The notes below the pieces were generated by a model. The model had not been told where the DNA came from and did no database searches. It saw only the letters and a program-made list of their open reading frames with translations. Shown one piece after another: positions 12,101-20,785 of a stretch of 58,494 bases of DNA. Source of the stretch: Symbiodinium natans (taxonomy: Eukaryota > Sar > Dinophyceae > Suessiales > Symbiodiniaceae); contig CAJNDS010000858.1 in assembly GCA_905221605.1 (NCBI GenBank), positions 1 through 58,494 of the forward strand, in the 5' to 3' direction. Each line of letters opens with the position of its first letter. Within the stretch, counting starts at the first letter, position 1. The position numbers were made by a program, and so were the translations under genes.

Positions 12101-13140
12101 CCGAGGTTGCCACGCTCAGACCAGGTGAGGCGCTCTTCATCCCCACGCAAGGGGGCCCGGCAAAGGATCCAACAAGAGCCCTGTTTCTGTTGGAGGTTTA
12201 GGGTTTGGCGGTTTAGGGTTTGGAGTCTGGGGTCTGGGGTTTGGGGTTTGGATGTTCCCCCTTATACTAGCAGTCCTTAGTAGGGATCATACTCGGGGGT
12301 GCAATAATCCCGCTTAAGGACTGTTAGTATACGGGGGAGCATCCCAAGTTTGGGATTTAGGTTTGTTTTTGCTAGAGTCTTGGAGTTCAAAGTGGGTTTA
12401 GGACACGCGGTGGAAGCAGCATTTCCGCGGTGTCGGGGGGGTGGTTACCCTTAGAAGTGCAATTGGTGCAAATGTTCTGTTTGGTTAGGAAACACAGCTT
12501 GGTCTAGGATTTCAGGGTTAAGGCCTGGTTTTCTAGGGCTCCTGGAATGTCATCTTGTTTGCTTCCAAACATAAGTAGAAAAATCGCTTCCGGTTGATTT
12601 GGCAGGGTGTCTGGTTTAGGATTCAGGGCTCGCCTTGAACCCTAAACCCTAAACCCTAAACCCTAAACCCTAAACCCTAAACCCTAAACCCTAAACCCTA
12701 AACCCTAAACCCTAAACCCTAAACCCTAAACCCACTCAAAGGGTTTATAGGCGTGAGCCACCGCTCCGCTTGTGATTGTATCATGAGGCCTCGCTTGTGC
12801 CCCCTGAAACCCCGAAGCCCAGAGCCCAGAGCTGTTTAGGGACTAGGGTTAGGGTTCAGGGTTTAGGGTTAGGGTTTAGGGTTTGCGGTGTAGGGTTTAG
12901 GCTAGGGTTTAGGGTTTAGGGTTTGGGGTTTAGGGGTTTAGGGGTTTAGGGGTTTAGGGTTTAGGGTTTAGGGTTTAGGGTTTAGGGTTTAGGGTTTAGA
13001 GTTTAGAGTTTAGGGTTTAGGGTTTGGGGTCTAGCGTCCCTGATCCCGACATCCTACGCCCGACTTCTCTCCAGGCATTGGTGGCACCACGTGCAGGGCT
13101 CTGCTTCGCGCGCGCGGGCTCAGCTTATGATTTCCCCTGA
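6135..13140 (+). CDS. JmjC/cupin_8 dioxygenase-like gene with telomere-repeat introns (partial)
   Basis: Six exons in order give the C-terminal core of a JmjC/cupin_8 Fe(II)/2-oxoglutarate oxygenase. (a) About 6138-6212 has GLSPVHYDQY, with the H-x-D metal motif. (b) About 7817-7889 has QVEGEKHFLLFDPRAAEG. (c) 8575-8620 has LYAFPVSHPYDEYAM. (d) About 10286-10337 has VDLQGVDSKSFPRAR. (e) 12106-12146 has TLRPGEALFIPT. (f) From 13075 has HWWHHVQG, with the third metal histidine. Junctions b/c (GC-AG, 7890-8574), c/d (GT-AG, 8621-10285) and e/f (GC-AG, 12147-13074) restore frame exactly. Junctions a/b and d/e are not resolved, and the N terminus and the 3' end are not found. Such proteins hydroxylate protein or RNA residues; the substrate is unknown. 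Order, strand and motif succession make the family assignment firm. Confidence 0.7.
6213..7816 (+). repeat. Intron-like stretch: TTTAGGG/TTTGGGG tracts, C run
   Basis: Mixed TTTGGGG, TTTAGGG and TTTAGGGG arrays (about 6213-6430 and 6495-6608), C-strand tracts (6704-6745 and 6836-6900) and a C run at about 7018-7045. Unique patches at 6610-6700, 7290-7370 and 7480-7575 are short and open in some frame; none can be placed in the JmjC-like gene. FSTDCFPN at about 7330 has the right D-to-N spacing but no first histidine. A family M1 hairpin lies at 7671-7780. Confidence 0.6.
7671..7780. mobile_element. MITE-like hairpin, family M1, copy 1
   Basis: Left arm CTTGGGATGTTCCCC then TATACTAACAATCCTT; the right arm is its reverse complement, ending GGGGGAACATCCCAA. 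The core carries a C run. A CCCTAAA unit begins exactly at the right end. Two more copies lie at 12247-12347 and 20303-20402. Confidence 0.8.
8340..8560. repeat. CCCTAAA tract with CCCTATAA variant block
   Basis: C-strand tract inside the 7890-8574 intron of the JmjC-like gene. A central block at about 8437-8508 is made of CCCTATAA octamers, so a variant unit has been amplified as a block between ordinary heptamers. Confidence 0.8.
8621..10285 (+). repeat. JmjC-like gene intron with telomere-like tracts
   Basis: Opens GTTGGGG and closes ACAACAG before GTGGACC. Holds G-strand tracts (8657-8735 and 9254-9355) and C-strand tracts (8970-9000 and 10130-10262). Unique patches at 9000-9215 and 9600-9830 are open but low complexity or unrecognised. 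About 10026-10092 could encode MALHNRAKAALRHLTKL, an unplaced exon candidate. Confidence 0.55.
10338..12105 (+). repeat. Stretch between JmjC-like exons d and e: tracts and M5 elements
   Basis: C-strand arrays alternating CCCTAAA and CCCCAAA (10362-10446), two diverged copies of the M5 element (about 10457-10540 and 10950-11025), G-strand tracts (11045-11118 and 11433-11470) and C-strand tracts (11279-11345). About 11343-11430 could encode FHNKALAKRGAAALAAVRAA, not placed in any gene. The donor of exon d is uncertain: GA after FPRARS keeps frame, but family spacing suggests the exon may run a few codons further. Confidence 0.5.
12247..12347. mobile_element. MITE-like hairpin, family M1, copy 2
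   Basis: Arms GGATGTTCCCCCTTATACTA and its near-perfect reverse complement, with TAAGGACTGTTAGTATAC on the right, around a core of about 35 bp. It lies in the intron between exons e and f of the JmjC-like gene. TTTGGGG units abut its left end. Confidence 0.85.
12637..12735. repeat. Near-perfect CCCTAAA array
   Basis: About 14 uninterrupted heptamers in the intron between JmjC-like exons e and f. A G-strand array of similar size follows at about 12836-13030, so this one intron carries tracts in both orientations. Confidence 0.9.
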
Positions 13141-14779
13141 TGCTTGGGTTTAGGGTTTCGGGGTTCGGGTTTAGGGTTTAGGGACAACTGTCAAAGGTTT
13201 GGGGTTTAGGGGCTCCGGTTTATTGGACCGTGCCTGTTGTTTAAGGTGCATCGGCCAAGCAGGTTTTATGAGGGCTTCATGAGGGCGCCGCAAAATTTTT
13301 CACCATGGCCCACCAGAGGACGTGACCACGCATCGGTTCGTGCTTACGCGGGCATCCTTGTTGAAGCGTGTCTTTGACGCGAGGGGTGGGGGGGGGGGGG
13401 AGGATTAATCGCCGACCATGGATACCCCCTAAACCCTAAACCGTTTAGCCTAAACCCCAAACCCTAAAACCCGAAAACCCCGTTGTGAACAGAGTCGAGA
13501 CTGCGTCGTCAGGCTTGACTGTTGCATTCTTGGGAGTTCCTATACGGCTTGGGGGTTTTGGGTTTAGGGTAACCCTAAACCCTAAACCCTAAACCCTAAA
13601 CCCTAAACCCTAAACCCTAAACCCTAAACCCTAAACCCTTGTTTTGGGAAACGCCAACTCATCCTGAGGGATGCTGGATTTTCCCACCTCGCCCCCAAGC
13701 GCCCATCGGGTTCAGGGTTCCTTGATTACGGCGGCAGTCCCCGGGTTGCTGGGGTTTAGGGTTTAGGGTTTAGGGTTTAGGGTTTAGGGTTTAGGGTTTA
13801 GGGTTTAGGGTTTAGGGTTTAGGGTTCGTGACGCCCTCAAGGCCCGAAGCCCCGAGCGTTTAGCACTGCCCGTGCTCCTAGACGGGCGTCTTTAGCTCGC
13901 ACCCTCCCCCCCACAAGGGTTGGGGTTGGTACCAATATTCTGCGCATCCCGTAACTTAAACCTAAAGCCTCAGCCCTAAACCCTCTAAGGGGGTCGTTCC
14001 TTAGAGGGTTTGGGGCTGGTGCCAATATTCTGCGCATCCCGTAACCCTTCAAAACCCTGTTAACCCTCTAAACCTTAGCCTATAAACGCTATAAGCCCCA
14101 CAAGCCCTAAACCCTACATCCCACCCTAAGCCCTACAAACCCTATACGCCCCATAAACCCGATACACCCTACATCCGACCCTCAGAAGTGTTTCCGAAAC
14201 CCTAAACCTTAAAACCCTAAACCCTAAACCCTAAAGCCTAGACCCTAAACCCTAATCTAAGCCCTAAGCCCTAAGCCCGAAACCCTAGACCCTAAACCCA
14301 GACCCTAAACCCTAAACCCTAAACCGCATGTCTGAGGCGGCTCATGGAGCATCAGTGTGAACTTCTGGTTCGCAATCCACCGGGCGGGGGCCCCAGAAAA
14401 GGTTTAGGGTTTAGGGTTCAGGGTTTTGGGTTCAGGAGTTTAGCGTTGTAGGGTTTGGGGTTTCGGGTTAGGAGTCTTTTGGAGTCTGTGGTTTAGGGCT
14501 CAAGGGGGTTTAGGGTTTATATAGACTTGAGTGTAGGTTTGGAGACGCAGGGCTTTGGGCATTCATGGGGTTCAGGGCCAGGCGGTTTAGCGTCTGTGTA
14601 GGGTTTACGAGATATGGAGTTCAAATCCGATTCTGTGCATAGTTCCAACTACCCATGAGCCTGAGCCTCCAAGTCCTCCATGTTCTTCCAGGCCGCTTGG
14701 ATCAAGAACCCCATGCCTCAACCCCTCATCCCTAAAATCCGCAAAGTCCAAAGTCCAGGCAACAAAAGAGGACTTAGGC
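13141..14779. repeat. Telomere-like tracts; possible further exons
   Basis: Tracts: 13570-13638 (C-strand, entered by a TTTAGGG-to-CCCTAAA flip), 13750-13826 (G-strand), 14210-14330 (C-strand) and 14400-14525 (G-strand, degenerate). About 13310-13380 is open as EDVTTHRFVLTRASLLKRVF, and about 14335-14395 as LRRLMEHQCELLVRN; both may be exons but I cannot join them. A tandem pair, 13910-13950 and 14005-14046, shares CCAATATTCTGCGCATCCCG. Confidence 0.5.
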
Positions 14780-14923
14780 TGCTATTTTTGTTCAGGCGCT
14801 TCTGACCTCAAGCGCCCCACGCGCCCATCGAAACTACCTAAAGCCATGACAGCCTTCTTCGGCGCAGATGCCTGATTTCAGATCTTCGCTGCCACTGCCC
14901 CGCTCACATGCTAAGTGTGAGCC

Positions 14924-17900
14924 ATGGGCAGCATACGATGCTGCGTGTACAACCCTCTCTCTATGCTCCAGGCCAATCGAGACCATGACTGCTTGGCTCA
15001 GTTTAAGTCGTGTCACTTGGTCGGGATTGTGGGCACCAATCGTGCATTGGACAACTCTGTTCAACAAGGCAAGCTGGGTCATTTCAATCGATTGCAGTGG
15101 GCCAAAGGTGATCCATCCACTGGCCTGGAGCTGTGGGCTCATAGACGATACATTGCACCTAAGCACTTTCGAGGACATTGGAGCGGAGAAGGTGAGCTAC
15201 GCGGAAGAGTTGGGGCTGCCAGGTTCAAAACACCGCAGCTGGATCTCCTTTGCATTGTGGCGTATCTTCCACCCAACGATACTCGGACAGACCTGTCAAA
15301 ACGCATCTGCAAATGGATGTGCGAGTTGGTGTCGCAACATGGTCATCGCTGTGTTCCTCTTATTTTCATGGATGGGAATGCGCATCTCGGCTTGGACAAG
15401 ATCCCTGGCTTGCAGCATACTCACGCCATGTCCAAGTCTGCGTCCGTGGGAACAGCAAATCCGGCGCCGGAAAACACAAATGGGCGGCTGCTGCGTCAGT
15501 TTGCTGAGCGACACCATCTTTGTTTTGGCAACACTTTTTTTCGTTGTAGCCCTACCTTCTACTCTAACGATGGCAGATCCACATCTAGGGTGGACTATCT
15601 CCTCCTCCCTCAAGCCCTTCGCCCCCAAATCCAGTCTTGTGAAGTGTGGGACCGCGCTGGAGATGCGTTGCAGCTTATCGACTGCAATGCCAGACGCGAT
15701 CACAGACCACTCGTCCTCAATGTCACCATCCGACTCCGCTACGGTGCCGCAGAGGATGAACGTATCGTCTGGGATCATGATAAGCTGTACCGGTGCCTGC
15801 GAGGAGAAGGGCTCCCTGACTTTGTGCACGCTGTGGAGTCGCGGTTGCAAGGGGTCGACTGGAATTCCCTTGCAAAACAGGGTCCGGATGCTGTTCATCA
15901 AGCGCTACATGAACCCATCATGGAACAAGCGTTGTGCTATTTCAGAAAAAGCCCCGCGGATACAAAGCACAACAAACAGGACACTGACCTCGCTGCTGCA
16001 ACAGAGGAGCGACGCGCTGCCAGGCTCGCTTTACGACGACTCCGCGACCACCCTCAAGATTCTCCGGAGGTCAGCGTCGCTGCTGGCAACTGTAAGGAGG
16101 CCACTAAAGTGGTCCGTCGCATCAAGCGACGCCTATATCATGCTCGGCAAGCTGCACTTGTGGCCGAAGTCGCCGAGGCATGGAGGAAGAAGGACTTTGC
16201 AACAGCCTGGAAGGTCTCGCGTATCTTGGCCGGGAAGAACATCGGCCCAAAGCGACGGCAGATGGCTGCGCCAGCCACCCCTCTCTTTGACAAATCTGAG
16301 TGGCTTCACTTCCTGGCGCAACAGGGGCCACAGGGAGGTGTCTCAGCCACCCTTTGCCCGGCCACTGACGTCTCTCCAAACATGGACGTGCAAGTCTCTG
16401 GCGCACACCTTCGCATGGGGCGCTGGTCAGCGTGGCGAACTCAGCGGGAACTTCGCTACAGCAAGCTTCGCAAAACCCCACCACCTTGGTCCTTTCCTGC
16501 TGCTGTTTGGAGAATGCTGCTGGAGCCAGACAAGGGCACGCGCTGCAGGCAAAATGGCGTGCGCAACTGCCAAGTGCCCCTGCCCAGTCCAAACGTGTCG
16601 TCTGGTTTCCTCATGCTGCATGCCAGCATGCAAGCTTCCCGCGCCAGCCCAAGATGCTGGCACAAGACCGGAGCCTTCACCATCGCCAAGAGAAATGGAA
16701 AGACTGGACCAGCGGGCTTGCGCTTGCTACACTCGTTGGAGTCTCTCGGCAAAGCCTACTACGCGCAAGTGTGGAAGCGTGTCCCTGCCACCTACAAGCG
16801 GCACTACGCTGCTGGATACCTGGCGCATCGCAGGCGCGAACAGGCCATCCTGCAACAGAGCCTTTTGCGGCACAGGCTGCAGCAAGGACGTGTGTCTCAC
16901 TTCACCGCCTTCTACGACCTCGCAAATGCCTTTGCTTGCGCCAGCCACCAGCGCACCTTGGCACCTTTCCTTGCTTCTACACAACTCCCCAGCGCTGAGT
17001 GTGCACACCTGCGACAACGTTTGCAGATGGCTCAGATGGTTTTGCCTTGTGCAGATGGCGCATTACACTGCAGCATTGGGAGCGGTACCCTCCCTGGTGA
17101 CACTATTGCCGGCCCATGGTTCTTGGCTGCCTACCACCCCCGCCTGGACAGCTACTTGCAAAGTTCAAAGCGGCTGGCCGTTACAGCCTCCAGTCCCGAG
17201 CTGCAGCGTGGGTTGGCAAACATACTGGCGGGCAATCTGGCGGTTGAGCGTTCGGAGTCTGTTGACCCGCCCTCCGTGCCCATGCAAATGGATGTTTCGC
17301 TATCTTCTTACGCTGATGATGTGGCAAGAACCATGCGAGCAGACAGTGCGCTCTGCCTCCACAATGCCGCGTCGCTGTCGAGCACCCTTCTTTCACGTGC
17401 GCTGGCTCCGGACTTTGCGCAAAATGAAGCCAAGCAAGAGGTGCTGCCCTTCTTTGCCGGACAGGGTGCCAACAGCCACCTGCGAAACGCTTTCACTCTT
17501 CCCAGAATCGTCCCTGGCAGCGTGCAGCGACACGCTCGTTACCTGGGGCCGTACTTGGCTTTTGATGGCCAACTCCATGATGAACGAGGCCGTAGAGTAC
17601 AAGCAGCCAGAACTGCGTACTATGCTCTCGGCAAGTTCTGGGCCAAGTGTCGTGTCAAAAGATGGAGACTTACGGTCTTCAAGAGCATGGTTGTGGGAGC
17701 TGCCTACAGCGGACTGGTTGCTTTTCCTGTGCAGGCGCCTGATGTGCGTACCCTGGACAAGGAGCTCCTCAAGTTTGGTAGAAAGGTCTTACAAGGCACA
17801 GCGTGCGAGAAAAGTGTGGACAAATACAAGGCCCTCTCAAACGACCATGTGTGGCGCCTCCTGCGTTCTGCACCTACAGCTGTTGAATTGTCAGTGCAAC

Positions 17901-18706
17901 GCCTGCAGTGGTGGCAGCGCATTGTGGCTAGGCCCGAGGAGCACCTCGCGCTCCTCTTCACATTTTTCGGGCACATCCCTGGCACTCCGGCGCCTTTCGA
18001 CGAGAACGGTGCCATCCATGATCGGTCACACGCTTGGATGCGACAGCTGGGTGAAGACATTCGACAGCTGGCTACATGGGACAGCAGTGGTTTCATGTCT
18101 GCGGCTGCTGACGGGCCGCTCGTGCTGTTCGTTGATGCAGACTTCCGTGAAGCCTTCTTGCAACAAGATCCGGCAGAACTCAGGACGAGGTACTTGGGAG
18201 GCCTGGTCCCCCCTCCAGGTTTGTCGCTTCCGTCTGCTGCGCCTCCAGGAGCGGATGCCGCCGATGAGACTTTTGCATGTGATGCGCTGCTCGCTGATGG
18301 CCAGCCGTGCAATGCCACCTTCCCCACTTACCGTGCTCTCGCAGTACATCTGGCTCACAGCAAACAACATGAACAAAGGCGCTCTTTGGCAACACTGCTC
18401 ACCATCAGTAACCAGTGCTGCGCATGCCGGGCTACCTTGGCCTCTGTGCGAGTGGCGCGCAACCATTTGCATGATAGCATCAGACGAGGGTACTGTAGCC
18501 AGACGGCAGGCAGCGCTACAGTGCATCAAGTACACGCGAGCTTGCCTTGCAAGTGTGCAATCTGTGATGTTCCGCTCCGACTGCTGGGTGAGGCTCAAGC
18601 ACACTTGGCGTCGCACCTGCCCACTGCGTTCCGGAGACCGCGCATCGACTACTACTTCCAGCGCCATGGCCGACCAGTGGGCAGCGCACCTTCGGCCTCA
18701 GCTTGA
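14924..18706 (+). CDS. LINE polyprotein: EEP endonuclease, reverse transcriptase, zinc fingers
   Basis: 1260 residues. The start is the first ATG after an in-frame TGA (14918-14920). An endonuclease/exonuclease/phosphatase (EEP) domain fills about residues 1-270: FMDGNAHLG, SRVDYLLLP and RRDHRPLVL match the metal and catalytic D/N, D and D-H motifs. The usual glutamate of the QET motif reads VGIVGTNR, so that ligand is replaced. Reverse transcriptase fills about 560-900: FYDLANAF (catalytic D665) and YADDV (D798, D799). Toward the C terminus two CCHH-type fingers are visible; CAICDVPLRLLGEAQAHLAS then H fits C-x2-C-x12-H-x3-H. Its role would be target-primed reverse transcription in the nucleus. 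The frame is intact. Confidence 0.85.
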   Translation: MGSIRCCVYNPLSMLQANRDHDCLAQFKSCHLVGIVGTNRALDNSVQQGKLGHFNRLQWAKGDPSTGLELWAHRRYIAPKHFRGHWSGEGELRGRVGAARFKTPQLDLLCIVAYLPPNDTRTDLSKRICKWMCELVSQHGHRCVPLIFMDGNAHLGLDKIPGLQHTHAMSKSASVGTANPAPENTNGRLLRQFAERHHLCFGNTFFRCSPTFYSNDGRSTSRVDYLLLPQALRPQIQSCEVWDRAGDALQLIDCNARRDHRPLVLNVTIRLRYGAAEDERIVWDHDKLYRCLRGEGLPDFVHAVESRLQGVDWNSLAKQGPDAVHQALHEPIMEQALCYFRKSPADTKHNKQDTDLAAATEERRAARLALRRLRDHPQDSPEVSVAAGNCKEATKVVRRIKRRLYHARQAALVAEVAEAWRKKDFATAWKVSRILAGKNIGPKRRQMAAPATPLFDKSEWLHFLAQQGPQGGVSATLCPATDVSPNMDVQVSGAHLRMGRWSAWRTQRELRYSKLRKTPPPWSFPAAVWRMLLEPDKGTRCRQNGVRNCQVPLPSPNVSSGFLMLHASMQASRASPRCWHKTGAFTIAKRNGKTGPAGLRLLHSLESLGKAYYAQVWKRVPATYKRHYAAGYLAHRRREQAILQQSLLRHRLQQGRVSHFTAFYDLANAFACASHQRTLAPFLASTQLPSAECAHLRQRLQMAQMVLPCADGALHCSIGSGTLPGDTIAGPWFLAAYHPRLDSYLQSSKRLAVTASSPELQRGLANILAGNLAVERSESVDPPSVPMQMDVSLSSYADDVARTMRADSALCLHNAASLSSTLLSRALAPDFAQNEAKQEVLPFFAGQGANSHLRNAFTLPRIVPGSVQRHARYLGPYLAFDGQLHDERGRRVQAARTAYYALGKFWAKCRVKRWRLTVFKSMVVGAAYSGLVAFPVQAPDVRTLDKELLKFGRKVLQGTACEKSVDKYKALSNDHVWRLLRSAPTAVELSVQRLQWWQRIVARPEEHLALLFTFFGHIPGTPAPFDENGAIHDRSHAWMRQLGEDIRQLATWDSSGFMSAAADGPLVLFVDADFREAFLQQDPAELRTRYLGGLVPPPGLSLPSAAPPGADAADETFACDALLADGQPCNATFPTYRALAVHLAHSKQHEQRRSLATLLTISNQCCACRATLASVRVARNHLHDSIRRGYCSQTAGSATVHQVHASLPCKCAICDVPLRLLGEAQAHLASHLPTAFRRPRIDYYFQRHGRPVGSAPSASA

Positions 18707-19292
18707 AGGCGAGAAGCCAGCCAAGACCAGGGCCGTAGCGAGCAACAAGTCGGACCTTGAGCGAGAGCTACTCCTGATCATCACACGCTTGAGCCTCAAG
18801 AATGCGGCAGACTTGCGATTGCTCTGTAGCATGGCTTACTCCACCATCAAGTTTGAGGCGAATCATGGGGCGATCAAAGCTTGTGAACAAGCTCGCCAGC
18901 TTCATGCCGACCGCACACGTGGCCACTCTGGCCACCAAGAAGGACAACCAGATGAGTACGCCCTGGTTGCTTTGCTCCTTTGCTTGAAGGCCAATCTCGG
19001 GGCAGCTGACCAGGAGATCATCGAGCACTTCCTTGCGAGCCACCCGCCCAAGGCTTCGCAGCTCGCTGGTGCAGTGAAGGTTTGCCGTGTCCAGAATATG
19101 CACGTCTCCACGCACAAGAAGCTCTTCTTGCGACTCAGCGATGAGCACAAAGACATGGAAAAGGCTCTTGTTAGCGCGCTCGTTGCTGATGGAGGCATCC
19201 AGCTCTTCGGGCAGGCGCCACGTGGATCTATGGAGCGCAAAGCCATGGATCTCATGCAAAAGCTTGGAGTGAAGAATGAACATGTCGAGTGA
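18666..19292 (+). CDS. LINE downstream ORF, 208 residues, unrecognised
   Basis: Starts at an ATG in good context (GCCATGG) inside the last 41 nt of the reverse transcriptase frame, in the +1 frame, and ends at TGA 19290-19292. The protein is largely helical with balanced composition (SNKSDLERELLLIITRLSL, KFEANHGAIKACEQARQL, HKKLFLRLSDEHKDMEKAL), unlike the shadow frame above it. No domain recognised. It could be made by reinitiation after the upstream stop or by frameshifting in the overlap, or the two frames may once have been one. This same frame is open without a stop back to 14868, but the upstream part reads as a shadow of the polyprotein. Confidence 0.6.
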   Translation: MADQWAAHLRPQLEGEKPAKTRAVASNKSDLERELLLIITRLSLKNAADLRLLCSMAYSTIKFEANHGAIKACEQARQLHADRTRGHSGHQEGQPDEYALVALLLCLKANLGAADQEIIEHFLASHPPKASQLAGAVKVCRVQNMHVSTHKKLFLRLSDEHKDMEKALVSALVADGGIQLFGQAPRGSMERKAMDLMQKLGVKNEHVE

Positions 19293-19640
19293 GAGGTTAT
19301 GCATACAAGTAGTTTACGGGCAGTGTGTACGGGGTTCGCATTGGCAGCTACGCTCAGCTGTGCTGGTAGCTTGCCGCTTGCTTGCCCGCTCGTACAGCTC
19401 TACCGCGCTTTTGGCGCAGAGTGCAGCGATGTCAGTGATGCAGGCAACAGTCCCTGCTTCTCCCTGCAGCCACCTTCGAACACAAATTTTGATCTGGTGC
19501 TGCTGTGTTTCCCGCAAGGTTGTACACATTTAGGTACCAGAGACCTGCTTGACGAGGACGGTTGCCCTGAGGAGTGCGCAAGCAAGCAAGCTATTTTTGT
19601 TCTGTGGTTTGTGTGCATAGCCCCTACATCACTAAAACCC
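19293..19640 (+). other. LINE 3' untranslated region
   Basis: About 350 bp without a supported gene, following the second stop. It ends where CCCTAAA-like sequence resumes (ACTAAAACCCTAAAG at about 19630), which may be the element's tail or its target. Confidence 0.45.
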
Positions 19641-19818
19641 TAAAGCATCCTGAGCCTGAAAAACCCTTCAAACCCCTAGACCCCCGAAACGCTGCACCCA
19701 AACCCTAAACCCCCCATTGAAGGAATGTTTGTTGGTTCATGGCTAGTTTAAATTCTTGGGCTTCGGAGGCTTAAGTTTAGGGTGTAGGTTTTGGGGTTTA
19801 GGTACTTCTGGACATAAA

Positions 19819-20019
19819 CCCCGCCCACAGGAAACCTTGAGGCGGGCGAAAGCATCGGGTTCACCAGAGCGACACGGGGCCCAAACCCCGAAACCCCTAA
19901 GCAAAAAGCGTGCTGGTCGGATGGGCCAGGAGCGCAATGAGCTTTGGGCTAACGAAGTGACCATGGGCCTAGTCAAGTCAGTCATGGCAAACGATCAACT
20001 ACTTGCGACCATGGCCTGA
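19819..20019 (+). CDS. Candidate terminal exon, unrecognised
   Basis: A frame open through this stretch ends with KKRAGRMGQERNELWANEV then TMGLVKSVMANDQLLATMA and a stop at about 20019. The last 40 residues have normal composition and contrast with the repeats around them. No homology recognised. The upstream splice site is not defined; AG at about 19820 is one option. Confidence 0.3.
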   Translation, partial: PRPQETLRRAKASGSPERHGAQTPKPLSKKRAGRMGQERNELWANEVTMGLVKSVMANDQLLATMA

Positions 20020-20302
20020 GCAGAAACCAAGCTATTTTTCGGAAACCCCCAAATACATAGGAAATGATTACAGCAGATGTTGATTGCCTATCGGTCCGTA
20101 TGATGTCAGCCATAGCAACCTTATGTTGCCGAACCGCTATGGGGGGCCAAGTATTCCCAATACTAAGATGCGCGGCAGTACCAATCTTGGGCCCTTGCAG
20201 GCAGAATAAACGAGCATCCTGTTGATCTCACAAGCTTTTGGGGACCTAGTATACGGTGACCTATAAGCCCCTAGCATCACCTGACGCCCTAAACCCCGAA
20301 CC

Positions 20303-20402
20303 CTTGGGATGTGCCCCCTTATGCCTAACAGTCCTTGGGGATAACTTTCGGGGGGGGGTACTAGAATCCCTAGTAGTGATAGTACAAGGGGGAACACCCC
20401 AA
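20303..20402. mobile_element. MITE-like hairpin, family M1, copy 3
   Basis: Left arm CTTGGGATGTGCCCCCTTAT, right arm ending ACAAGGGGGAACACCCCAA. A G run sits in the core. As in copy 1, CCCTAAA-type sequence starts at the right terminus, running to about 20465. Confidence 0.75.
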
Positions 20403-20465
20403 CCCGTAAACCCTAAACCCTACACCCTAAACCCTAAACCCTAAACCCTAAACCCTAAACCCTAA

Positions 20466-20715
20466 ACGGCCCAGACATGTCCTGAAGGTGCTGATGGAGG
20501 CCCCACACCCTTTCCCACAACACCTGGAGCTTGAGCTGCGACCTGAGCAGTTTAGGGTTTAGGGTTTAGGGTTTAGGGTTTAGGGTTTAGGGTTTAGGGT
20601 TAGGGTTTAGGGTTTAGGGTTTAGGGTTTAGGATTCGGGCTTCTCTACAGGTTTACAAGGCTTTGGGTTGATTCAAAACAGCCCGGTGGCACCCATCTCC
20701 CTTTTTTGGGTTTGT
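20466..20715 (+). CDS. Two candidate exons around a TTTAGGG intron, unrecognised
   Basis: About 20471-20547 encodes RHVLKVLMEAPHPFPQHLEL then ELRPE and meets a G-strand tract at a possible GC donor (GA/GCAG). After the tract, an acceptor TACAAG at about 20660 is followed by LWVDSKQPGGTHLP and a stop. The GC-AG join keeps frame. It is one more case where the telomere-like tract would be the intron. The family is unknown. Confidence 0.3.
20551..20632. repeat. TTTAGGG array
   Basis: About eleven G-strand heptamers with one shortened TTAGGG unit, starting directly after the candidate exon ending CCTGAGCAG. Confidence 0.9.
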
Positions 20716-20785
20716 GGGCTGTTGGTTAGCATCAACCGGCATCTTAACAAAGTACAAGTGCCCATGCGACTACGGCAGCTGGATT

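Larger units (their letters stand above)
14781..19640 (+). mobile_element. Full-length-looking LINE retrotransposon
   Basis: An island of about 4.9 kb of mixed-composition coding DNA with no telomere tracts inside. It carries an endonuclease-reverse transcriptase-zinc finger frame (14924-18706), an overlapping downstream frame (18666-19292) and about 340 nt of 3' untranslated sequence ending near ACTAAAACCCTAAAG. A short direct repeat GCTATTTTTGTTC lies at 14781-14793 and 19590-19602, near both ends; it may be chance. Boundaries and target duplication are uncertain. Both frames are open, which suggests a recent insertion. Confidence 0.75.

Noticed and set aside
14868-18665. Upstream 1266 codons of the long +1 frame in the LINE as a separate protein
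   Set aside because: Composition (Ser, Leu, Trp, Cys, Arg) is that of a shadow frame, and all endonuclease, polymerase and finger motifs are in the 14924 frame.
15296-19304. Minus-strand open frames of 60-213 codons inside the LINE
   Set aside because: Antisense shadows of a codon-biased gene; no domain is readable in any of them.
14781-19602. Short direct repeat GCTATTTTTGTTC as long terminal repeats
   Set aside because: Only 13 bp, and the coding content is that of a non-LTR element.
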